From DAIUCA01 sp964613675 (lineage in GTDB: Bacteria > Pseudomonadota > Gammaproteobacteria > Competibacterales > Competibacteraceae), in contig CAZTIH010000032.1 of NCBI GenBank assembly GCA_964613675.1, forward strand, positions 1-24,663: a stretch of DNA of 24,663 bases, read 5' to 3'. The notes below the pieces were generated by a model, which did not search any database, was not told the DNA's origin, and saw nothing but the letters and a program-made list of their open reading frames with translations. Positions 7,598 to 13,459 of this stretch are shown one piece after another. The number at the start of each line of letters is the position of its first letter. Positions within the stretch are counted from its first letter, which is position 1. The position numbers were made by a program, and so were the translations under genes.

Positions 7598-8296
7598 CTA
7601 CGCCACCCGCTCTTCGCCAAAGAGCTGATTAATTTCATGTTTCATCAAGCGATGGTATTTTACGAAGTAACTCCGTAATTCTTCAATTCGAGCAAGCCGT
7701 GCCCCAATATCAGATTGCTCGCGAAGTTGCATTTGCAAGCGGTGCAACAACATTTGCAACCCCAAATTGCGGATGTTCAACTGAATTTCGTTATCCAGCA
7801 ACCGCCCCCAATTTGGGTGTCCTAGCCCCGGCAACATAGAAACGGGATCGGATTTGGGCGCTTTATTAACTTGGGTGACTTGCCCCAAAGCGCGGCGCAC
7901 TTGACCTAATTCATTGGGCGAAACATCGAATAGTTTAGTTACTGCCGCTTCATCGTTCCCCAAGAGCAGGGCTTGACGAATTTGCTGCTCAAGCCCCGCG
8001 CTAACTAAAGCCCCTTCGCGTTCTGGAAAAGTTCGGTGTTGTACTGGCGGCGGCGCTTCACTAAGTGCTTGGTGACGCACATGAATCACCGTACGGTAAT
8101 CCCCAAAGTTGACATGTCGCCAGACCCGTTCATGGGCCTCGCGCTGCTTTTGCCGACCAAACCACCAGTGGCGCTTGGGGTGCTCAATATCGATCCAAAT
8201 TTCAATGCGACTTTTGGCTGGGCTGATACGGACTTCCCGCACCAACCACGGTGACTCTAGTTCAAGCAGCCAGCGGAAAACTTCATTGCCTTGCAT
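7598..8296 (-). CDS. Protein with ISL3-transposase-like N-terminal domain and novel helical C-terminus
   Basis: A 232-residue protein. Residues 8-75 resemble the N-terminal part of ISL3-family transposases: L-L-SPWLVREVRISPAKSRIEI is the strand that reads L-L-x-PWYVxxVDxDxxxxxLxI in those enzymes, and VWRHVNFGDYRTVIHVR (58-74) matches WRHLDxxxYxxxLHAR. The zinc-binding cysteines that normally lie between them are replaced by HWWFGRQKQREAHE (43-56), and there is no DDE catalytic domain. Residues 165-225 are predicted long helices. This suggests a domesticated transposon domain reused for DNA or protein binding. It is the first gene of the operon and has a strong Shine-Dalgarno AGGGGGGAG (complement of 8303-8311) six bases from the ATG. 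Confidence 0.55.
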   Translation of the reverse strand: MQGNEVFRWLLELESPWLVREVRISPAKSRIEIWIDIEHPKRHWWFGRQKQREAHERVWRHVNFGDYRTVIHVRHQALSEAPPPVQHRTFPEREGALVSAGLEQQIRQALLLGNDEAAVTKLFDVSPNELGQVRRALGQVTQVNKAPKSDPVSMLPGLGHPNWGRLLDNEIQLNIRNLGLQMLLHRLQMQLREQSDIGARLARIEELRSYFVKYHRLMKHEINQLFGEERVA

Positions 8297-8657
8297 GGTG
8301 ATCTCCCCCCTTAGTATTTGAAGATCGCTGTTTAATTTTTGATGATATTTTTCGAGTGTTTCGGGGAATTATGGTGTGTTTTGCAGATGGAAGTCTATTT
8401 CACCATGCCCGAATCACAAGCGCTTTTACCTGTCTCTCACAAAATGACACACAAATACAATCCGTTAGTTATAAATAACTTAGATTTTGGCGTCCCCAAA
8501 ATGGAAAATGCGACGACGCGCCTGTAAACCATTAAAAATCAATGTCCATACGCCCCCAGGTCGAGCTTGTCCGAATGCGCCGTATCGACGAAAGCACTGC
8601 GCATCGGGGGGTTAGCTGAACGCCTCGACTCGGCCAACGGGTAGGACGTGGGTGCTA
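8297..8657. other. Intergenic stretch, no supportable gene
   Basis: The part next to 8296 is AT-rich and should contain the promoter of the minus-strand operon; no clean -35/-10 pair stands out. A plus-strand open frame at 8339-8527 starts at TTG and lacks a ribosome site and recognisable motifs. From about 8540 the sequence becomes more GC-rich and changes character, which may mark the left edge of the accessory island, just after the 3' end of the integrase remnant. Confidence 0.5.
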
Positions 8658-8920
8658 TTACGGTGCCCAACCTGGTAGACGATCGAGGGGACTAATCACT
8701 CCCTGCGGTCCACGATTCAGAACATGGGTATAGATCANNNNNNNNNNNNNNNNNNNNNNNNNNNNNNNNNNNNNNNNNNNNNNNNNNNNNNNNNNNNNNN
8801 NNNNNNNNNNNNNNNNNNNNNNNNNNNNNNNNNNNNNACATCCGAACGCCCCAACAACTCCTGCACGGTGCGAATATCCTGGCCGAATTCGAGAAGGTGC
8901 GTGGCAAAGGAATGATGCGG
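8658..8920 (-). pseudogene. Integron integrase (IntI-type tyrosine recombinase) C-terminal remnant
   Basis: Two pieces of one reading direction flank an N gap. Right of the gap (8838-8920) the minus strand reads HHSFATHLLEFGQDIRTVQE then LLGRSD. Left of it (8735-8658) it reads IYTHVLNRGPQGVISPLDRL then PGWAP and a stop. Together these match the IntI C-terminus (RHSFATHLLE, DIRTVQELLGHSD, IYTHVLNRG, SPLDRL), including the catalytic tyrosine. Homology stops abruptly at about 8920: upstream sequence is AT-rich and unrelated, so the N-terminal three quarters are missing. Two conserved residues are changed: the LRHS arginine is replaced by His, and LLGHSD reads LLGRSD. The fragment should be inactive. 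Its orientation, pointing away from the plus-strand genes to its right, is that of a standard integron. Confidence 0.85.
8738..8837. other. Assembly gap (100 N)
   Basis: Exactly 100 N, the usual placeholder for a gap of unknown size. It falls inside the integrase remnant. If the gene is colinear, the missing part would encode only the end of SDV plus about three residues before MIYTHV, i.e. about 11 bases. Confidence 0.97.
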
Positions 8921-8959
8921 ATTATTTGCTAAAGCAAAAGAACTATTAGGAGACACATC

Positions 8960-9037
8960 ATGAAATTCACTGTTGTATTCACATCTCACGAGTCGTCAGA
9001 CTTATCCTCGTTTAGTCTAGATGAAGGGAAAAATTAG
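8960..9037 (+). CDS. Possible 25-residue ORF or truncated gene start
   Basis: The ATG is preceded by AGGAG (8948-8952) at a good distance. The product begins MKFTVVFTSHESSDLSSF and stops after 25 residues. The first eight residues resemble the start of HicB-like antitoxins, but the rest does not follow that family, so it may be the beginning of a gene cut off by rearrangement. It lies in the broken region to the right of the integrase remnant. It could also be chance. Confidence 0.25.
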   Translation: MKFTVVFTSHESSDLSSFSLDEGKN

Positions 9038-9147
9038 CTTTTAAATCCACATCCGCAGAATCCCCATTTCGAGAAATGGTCATCTGCAAACGCTATTTCA
9101 CAGAAAGAATATAAAATCTAGAATTGCGAATTACACAAACTAAGGTG

Positions 9148-9252
9148 ATGATTATCGCACATTCTATCGGGCATGGTACGCTCGGTTGTCTTAACTCACT
9201 TGTTGAAGATCTAAAATCTGAAGGCTTTGAAGTTACAATGGTTCATCAATAA
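9148..9252 (+). CDS. Possible 34-residue ORF, unknown
   Basis: ATG at 9148 follows AAGG at 9142-9145 very closely. The product reads MIIAHSIGHGTLGCLNSLVE and then DLKSEGFEVTMVHQ. It looks protein-like, with a beta strand at each end and a helix between, but I recognise no family. It may be a remnant of a longer cassette gene. The remaining bases of 8921-9308 show nothing I can name; no attI or attC core pair was found. Confidence 0.2.
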   Translation: MIIAHSIGHGTLGCLNSLVEDLKSEGFEVTMVHQ

Positions 9253-9308
9253 ACATAGTGAACTATGTGATATTCTCAATATGGCTGTGATTCATTCTCT
9301 GGGGGCTT

Positions 9309-9773
9309 ATGGAAAATAATATTTGGTACTTCGCCTATGGTAGCAATCTGCTCCGAGAGCAGAAAGAAAAGCGCACTGGAACAATAGGAGAAGCACGACG
9401 TGCCCGACTTGACGGTTACCGCATAACCTTCAATAAGCGCGGGGACGATGGCACAGGAAAAGCGAACATTATGCCAGACGTAGCTCACATGGTTTGGGGC
9501 GTGGTGTACTTATGCAATCCGACGGCGCTAACTGAAATGGATAAGCATGAAGGGGTTCGCGGTGGTCACTACTACCGAGAAATTGTCTGTGTTCAGTGCG
9601 ATTCGGGAGAGGTTTTGGAAGCGGTCACCTACATAGCAGGTGATACATTTCTTCAGGATTCTTTGGTGCCAACATCGGATTATTTGCTGCGAATTCTTCG
9701 TGGTGCCCGTGAGCATGGCTTACCGCAAGACTACATCAATGAAATTGAAAGAGCAGCCCAAGGCGGAATATAA
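9309..9773 (+). CDS. Gamma-glutamylcyclotransferase-like (AIG2/GGCT fold) protein
   Basis: A 154-residue protein of the GGCT-like superfamily. It has the substrate loop YGSNL (10-14) and the acidic catalytic residue in EMDKHEG (E81). FNKRG (41-45) and WGVVYLC (63-69) are the family's core strands. Such enzymes release 5-oxoproline from gamma-glutamyl amines or peptides in the cytosol; the true substrate here is unknown. The ATG follows a G-rich CTGGGGGC. The gene reads away from the integrase remnant, and GGCT-like genes are frequent passengers of integron cassette arrays, but no attC site follows it. A weak hairpin with a T-run lies 12 bases after the stop. Confidence 0.85.
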   Translation: MENNIWYFAYGSNLLREQKEKRTGTIGEARRARLDGYRITFNKRGDDGTGKANIMPDVAHMVWGVVYLCNPTALTEMDKHEGVRGGHYYREIVCVQCDSGEVLEAVTYIAGDTFLQDSLVPTSDYLLRILRGAREHGLPQDYINEIERAAQGGI

Positions 9774-9784
9774 GCACAAGTCCA

Positions 9785-9805
9785 ATCGAAGTTTCGATAC
9801 TTTTT
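9785..9805 (+). terminator. Weak hairpin plus T-run after the GGCT-like gene
   Basis: ATCGAA (9785-9790) pairs with TTCGAT (9793-9798) and is followed by AC and five T (9801-9805). The stem is AT-rich and the loop is only two bases, so termination efficiency is doubtful. The T-run lies on the plus strand. Confidence 0.35.
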
Positions 9806-9816
9806 ACCCACAAATG

Positions 9817-10265
9817 TTACCATCTGCCGACGAATGCGCACTCATTTCTAAGTGAGGGGGTATCTCCCAAAGCCCGTAGAAAAATCCCACGGGCGCCGTT
9901 TGATGTCGCGATCCACGGCCACGCCTTGCGATGTGATCGTCTTTGCGCCCCCTATCTTTTTAATCTCACCCGTCCGACTCGCCGTTTTCGAGGTGTAGGC
10001 TTCGTTGCAGTCCACGACGTTCTTGCCGACGCTTGGCCTTACTCATTCGTGAAATCAAGTCATCCATAAAGTGACACAGTCGCGTAATTCGAGAAAAATC
10101 GCCATGACCAAGTTTGAACGCTGTATCCGACGCAAACCCGATAAGGAACATGAGAATCCCTGGATCTAATGCAACAACGCGGCCTTGGCTATCGGCTGGT
10201 TGCGCATAAGCACGGTGATGTAAATTGGGTAACTCGGCAACAGATGGAGGGACAGAGTGTTGTTG
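9817..10265 (-). pseudogene. Decayed TnpB (IS200/IS605-family OrfB) gene
   Basis: Three minus-strand frames together spell TnpB. Frame one (10265-9966) contains QGRVVALDPG with the RuvC-I aspartate, then GHGDFSRITRLCHFMDDLIS and a basic helix SKAKRRQERRGLQ. Frame two (about 10015-9902) reads VDCNEAYTSKTASRTGEI and later VAVDRDI, the C-terminal region. Frame three (about 9900-9817) reads NGARGIFLRALGDTPSLRNE then CAFVGRW and a stop. One extra base near 9899-9902 explains the last shift. The part between the basic helix and VDCNEAY, which carries the RuvC-II glutamate, is deleted, and the cysteine of TSKTC is Ala. An in-frame TAG at 10266-10268 and loss of the 5' half confirm decay. No TnpA gene is nearby. 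Confidence 0.85.
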
Positions 10266-10341
10266 CTATTGATCAGAACTTTTTCAAATGGCGTTTCCTA
10301 GACACAATTCCATTGTTATCAACGCTTGAGGTTAATTTCTG

Positions 10342-11484
10342 ATGAGTACCCCATTAGCAGTAGAACTTTTTGCTGGTGCGGGGGGTTTGTCAATTGGACT
10401 AGAAAGAGCAGGTTTTGAGTTAATTCTTGCAAATGAAATTCATAGAGATTTTGCGAGAACACTAAAAATCAACCACCCCAAAACAACTGTTTTATGTGCA
10501 GACATCCACAATGTAGACTTTAAAAATGAAACTAAAAAAATGGGATATTGCACCGGTGATATAGACCTTCTTTCTGGTGGCCCACCCTGTCAAGGATTTT
10601 CAACAGTAGGATCAAAAAACGAGAGAGATCCAAGAAATAGTCTCTTTTACGAATACCTTCGTGCCATTAAAGAAATCCGTCCAAAGTATGCAATATTCGA
10701 AAATGTGTCTGGATTTAAGAGAATGTATTCTGGTCAAGCCTATGATGTTCTTCTCTGTGAATTCTCCAATCTTGGGTACAAAACCAATGGCACAATCCTT
10801 GACGCTTCTAATTTCGGCCTCCCACAAAAAAGACATCGAACAATCGTCGTTGCGTGGAGAAATGATCAATCCCCAATCACAATGCCAGTCCCCACGCACT
10901 CTGATAATCCTACTCTATTTTCTCTTGCACCTAAGCTGACGGTCATGGATGCCATTTCGGATTTACCAGAGATAAGTGCAGGAGAAAGTTCATGCAAGTA
11001 TAAATGTGATCCACAAAATGATTATCAAAAATCGCTTCGTGGAACACTGAATGTCCTTAGTGAGCACAATGCGACAAACTATGGAGATAAAATGAAAGAA
11101 ATTCTTCGACTGATACCGCCTGGTGGTTCAGTCCAGGATCTTCCTGAATATTTACGCCCCAATTCCTATTTCGCAAATACCTATGCGCGACTGGTGCCAG
11201 ACATGCCTTCTCCAACAATTACAAGAAATTTCGGCACACCTTCATCTTCCAGATGTATTCATCCTTATCAAAATAGAGCTTTGAGTACAAGAGAAGGCGC
11301 TAGATTACAGGGCTTCCCTGACAGCTATGTCTTCTATGGTGGAAAAGGCTCAAAAAACCTTCAGATCGGCAATGCTGTTCCACCCGTTTTTGGACATATC
11401 ATTGCCGAAAGAATTATTTCCGCATTATCCAACAAGGCGCGGCACTCGGATAAAATTTACGCTGCGCTCCGTTGCCACCTGTGA
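10342..11484 (+). CDS. DNA (cytosine-5) methyltransferase, Dcm/type II family
   Basis: A 380-residue C5-MTase with motifs in the usual order: I LFAGAGGLSIGL (9-20), IV GGPPCQGFS (79-87; nucleophile C83), VI ENV (120-122), VIII QKRHRT (162-167), then a target-recognition region, the IX-like RLQGFPDSY and X QIGNAVPP near the C-terminus. It transfers a methyl group from SAM to a cytosine in a target that cannot be predicted. Base composition is visibly more AT-rich than the flanking housekeeping genes, a sign of transfer. The final residues (NKARHSDKIYAALRCHL) are encoded within an attC-like site, as often seen in cassette genes. No endonuclease partner is found. The start has no strong ribosome site. 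Confidence 0.95.
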   Translation: MSTPLAVELFAGAGGLSIGLERAGFELILANEIHRDFARTLKINHPKTTVLCADIHNVDFKNETKKMGYCTGDIDLLSGGPPCQGFSTVGSKNERDPRNSLFYEYLRAIKEIRPKYAIFENVSGFKRMYSGQAYDVLLCEFSNLGYKTNGTILDASNFGLPQKRHRTIVVAWRNDQSPITMPVPTHSDNPTLFSLAPKLTVMDAISDLPEISAGESSCKYKCDPQNDYQKSLRGTLNVLSEHNATNYGDKMKEILRLIPPGGSVQDLPEYLRPNSYFANTYARLVPDMPSPTITRNFGTPSSSRCIHPYQNRALSTREGARLQGFPDSYVFYGGKGSKNLQIGNAVPPVFGHIIAERIISALSNKARHSDKIYAALRCHL

Positions 11485-11499
11485 GCCTGGTCGTTAGAA
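11427..11499 (+). other. attC-like integron recombination site
   Basis: ATCCAAC (11427-11433) fits the R'' core RYYYAAC, and GTTAGAA (11493-11499) fits the R' core GTTRRRY except for the last base. Between them GGCA-CT-CGGA (11441-11450) can pair with TCCG-T-TGCC (11468-11476), leaving unpaired bases as attC hairpins do. The site overlaps the end of the methyltransferase gene, and the next gene starts 14 bases after GTTAG, the expected cassette spacing. Confidence 0.7.
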
Positions 11500-11506
11500 C
11501 TCTCCC

Positions 11507-11689
11507 GTGACAACACGCACGAATTTTGTCCTTGTCGATTTTGAGAATGTCCAGCCAAAGGACATTGGCCTGCTCAAGGATAGTCCGTTCAAGGTCAAGA
11601 TCTTCCTCGGCCCCAATCAGTCCAGGATTACCGTTGCGCTGGCAGCGGCATACAATGCGGCCGCATTTTTAGCCAACAAAATTGAGTAG
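11507..11689 (+). pseudogene. Truncated PIN-like domain cassette gene
   Basis: Starts with GTG right after the attC-like boundary. The first 47 residues (FVLVDFENVQPKDI, LLKDSPFKVKIFLGPNQSRI, ALAAA) match the N-terminus of small PIN-like nuclease-fold proteins that are frequent in integron cassettes; DFEN holds the first acidic residue of the active site. After AAYNAAAFLANKIE the frame stops at residue 60, whereas complete relatives are, from memory, roughly three times as long and continue with further acidic residues. The 3' part has been lost, probably by a deletion near 11650. The stop lies inside the start region of the adenine methyltransferase gene (8-base overlap with the TTG start). 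It is unlikely to have nuclease activity. Confidence 0.7.
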
Positions 11690-12830
11690 AGAAGTGCAAG
11701 AGCAACTTAGCCTGGTATCGGAAGGCTTCACTGAAGAGTCGCCTCAATACCTTCAGTCACAACTGATTACCTATCTTGGCAATAAGCGTGCCTTGCTTCC
11801 CTTTATTGGAAAAGGCGTCGAGATCGTAAAGGCGCGGCTGTCGAAATCGAAACTTCGCTGCTTAGATCTCTTCTCTGGAACGGGAGTGGTGTCACGATAT
11901 TTAAAGCGTCACGCCGATTTCCTTGTGGCAAACGATCTGGAACTGTATAGCGAAATAACCAACAAGTGCTATCTGTCGAATGCTTCCGAAGTAGTTGATT
12001 CTGAAATGAAAGATGGTCTTCATTTTCTTCGCAGCGAAATTGAAAAAAACTGGACGCGAGGATTTATTGCTGAGTTATACGCGCCTGAATTTGATGAAAA
12101 TATAAAAGCCGAAGAGAGAGTGTTCTACACGCGAAGAAATGCCGAGTATCTTGATACGGCAAGAATGCAAATATCGCGATTATCGGAAAACCTACAGCCC
12201 TATTTTTTGGCGCCTTTAATCGCAAAGGCATCAGTTCATGCGAATACTTCTGGCGTGTTCAAGGGCTTCTATAAGTCCAGGAGTGGCGTAGGTCAGTTTG
12301 GCGGGCACGGGCAGGATGCACTGACGAGAATTGAGAAAAATATAGATCTGGATATTCCGATTTTCTCACGATTTTCTTGTGAGCATCAGGTAACCCGCGT
12401 GGATGCGAATGCGTTCTTTGAACAAAATGGCTCGCTGGAGTTTGATCTGGCGTATCTAGACCCACCCTATAATCAACATCCGTATGGATCCAACTATTTT
12501 ATGCTGAACCTGCTGGCTTCTTATGAGAGGCCGATCGAGGTGAGCGAGGTTTCTGGAATACCGATTGACTGGAATCGAAGTCGATATAACCAGCGCCGAG
12601 AGGCTGAAGCAGCACTGTTTGAAGTCATTCAGAAGTGCTCTGCTGCATTTGTGATGGTTTCGTACAGCTCAGAAGGATTTATCACGCACGAAAGGTTCCT
12701 GGAAGTCATGAATGGGTGCGGGAAATTGTCAGTCCTAGAGACTCCCTATAACACATTCAGAGGCAGCAGGAATCTCAATAGTCGTCCAATACATGTGACT
12801 GAGTTCTTGTATCTCTTGGAGAAAAACTGA
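11682..12830 (+). CDS. D12-class N6-adenine DNA methyltransferase
   Basis: A 382-residue DNA adenine methylase of the D12 (Dam/FokI-like) class. The N-terminal signature QLITYLGNKRALLPFI (27-42), SAM motif DLFSGTGVV (62-70), the conserved ANTSGVFKGFYKS block (187-199) and catalytic DPPYNQHPYGSNYF (260-273) are all present. It methylates adenine at an unknown target. TTG at 11682 is the longest start; GTG at 11694 is equally possible and gives EQLSL-type N-termini like related enzymes. Neither has a good ribosome site, perhaps because the upstream PIN-like gene was deleted into it. No cognate endonuclease is present, and no attC follows, so it is either a solitary methylase or a leftover of a restriction-modification system. 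Confidence 0.93.
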   Translation: MSREVQEQLSLVSEGFTEESPQYLQSQLITYLGNKRALLPFIGKGVEIVKARLSKSKLRCLDLFSGTGVVSRYLKRHADFLVANDLELYSEITNKCYLSNASEVVDSEMKDGLHFLRSEIEKNWTRGFIAELYAPEFDENIKAEERVFYTRRNAEYLDTARMQISRLSENLQPYFLAPLIAKASVHANTSGVFKGFYKSRSGVGQFGGHGQDALTRIEKNIDLDIPIFSRFSCEHQVTRVDANAFFEQNGSLEFDLAYLDPPYNQHPYGSNYFMLNLLASYERPIEVSEVSGIPIDWNRSRYNQRREAEAALFEVIQKCSAAFVMVSYSSEGFITHERFLEVMNGCGKLSVLETPYNTFRGSRNLNSRPIHVTEFLYLLEKN

Positions 12831-12871
12831 AATAGCGAATAAGGAAGTTCTGATGGTGATTAAGAGACGAT

Positions 12872-12883
12872 CAGGCTCGCCTG
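12872..12883. repeat. Small perfect hairpin after the adenine methyltransferase
   Basis: CAGGC (12872-12876), TC, GCCTG (12879-12883) forms a 5-bp stem with a two-base loop. There is no T-run, so it is not a typical terminator. It lies 41 bases after the methyltransferase stop in the otherwise gene-free 12831-13023 stretch. Confidence 0.3.
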
Positions 12884-12964
12884 GCCTAGTCGCTTAGAAA
12901 CCTGTCGCTGCTTCGCTTTTGAACATCTGCCATGTCTGGCCGCACCCGAGAAGTAGCCCAAAAT

Positions 12965-12984
12965 CCCCGTCCTTCAGGGCGGGG
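12965..12984. mobile_element. GC-rich palindrome resembling an IS200/IS605 end
   Basis: CCCCGTCCTTCAGGGCGGGG folds into a long stem (CCCCGTCCT against AGGGCGGGG with one G-T pair) over a two-base loop. Hairpins of this kind mark the right ends of many IS200/IS605 elements and the 3' part of TnpB guide RNAs. It lies 40 bases beyond the stop of the minus-strand lipoprotein gene, at the right edge of the island. No transposase reads into it, so it would be a solo end. Confidence 0.4.
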
Positions 12985-13023
12985 TGGATGTCGAAGCAAT
13001 TTTTAGCGTCGCATCTGAGGCGT

Positions 13024-13356
13024 TTAATACCAGCAACGACGCCCCCGACAGTAGCGTTGTGGCGGTGGGCCATATACGGGTTGCTGCGGGCCCACATAAG
13101 CCGGTTGTTGTTGGAAGTTGCTTGGGTAAGAGGGCTGGGTTAACGCATTCCCGACGGCACCGCCCGCAATCGCGCCAATCGCCGTCCCTGTCGGTGAACC
13201 TTCACTAATGCGATTGCCAAAATGTGCCCCTAACGCAGCCCCGGTCGCCGTACCCAACGCGGTACGCCCTTGATCTGACATCACTACCTGGCCATTGGGC
13301 GCAGTGGCGCAACCCGCCAGTCCCGCAACAAGCAATAAAGCGAGTACTGATTTCAT
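13024..13356 (-). CDS. Glycine-zipper outer-membrane lipoprotein
   Basis: The chosen ATG at 13356 gives MKSVLALLLVAGLAGCATAP, a typical lipoprotein signal with lipobox LAGC (Cys16), and has GAGGAG eight bases upstream (complement of 13365-13370). The open frame extends further upstream, but that part has no start signal. Residues about 35-75 are rich in GxxxG and AxxxG spacing (ALGTATGAALGAHFG and GTAIGAIAGGAVGNAL), a glycine-zipper membrane-inserting motif. The C-terminal third is Gln/Pro/Tyr-rich and ends CRGRRCWY. Such 17-kDa-antigen-like or OsmB-like lipoproteins are envelope components of unknown detailed role. The mature protein is small (about 95 aa). It is divergent from the GTPase gene, with about 100 bases for shared control. 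Confidence 0.85.
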   Translation of the reverse strand: MKSVLALLLVAGLAGCATAPNGQVVMSDQGRTALGTATGAALGAHFGNRISEGSPTGTAIGAIAGGAVGNALTQPSYPSNFQQQPAYVGPQQPVYGPPPQRYCRGRRCWY

Positions 13357-13459
13357 TGTGTAATCTCCTCGATTTGTGAATAAGCTGTAGTTCACGCTGT
13401 CGCGCGTTAATCCCAACTGAATTATTTGAGACAACTTTTTTTGCGAATTGAGGTTGACT

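Noticed and set aside
8339..8527. 62-codon plus-strand ORF starting at TTG
   Set aside because: No ribosome site, no recognisable motif, AT-rich intergenic sequence.
9879..9897. CCGT...ACGG hairpin as a terminator
   Set aside because: It lies inside the TnpB pseudogene coding sequence and lacks a T-run.
10331..10337. GTTAATT before the cytosine methyltransferase as a second attC boundary
   Set aside because: Does not fit GTTRRRY, and no matching R'' core or hairpin was found upstream.
12831..12964. attC after the adenine methyltransferase
   Set aside because: No RYYYAAC core; CGCTTAGAAAC only loosely resembles the end of the accepted attC.
12894..13097. 67-codon minus-strand ORF across the GC-rich palindrome
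   Set aside because: It overlaps the true end of the lipoprotein gene in another frame and reads through the hairpin; no family similarity.
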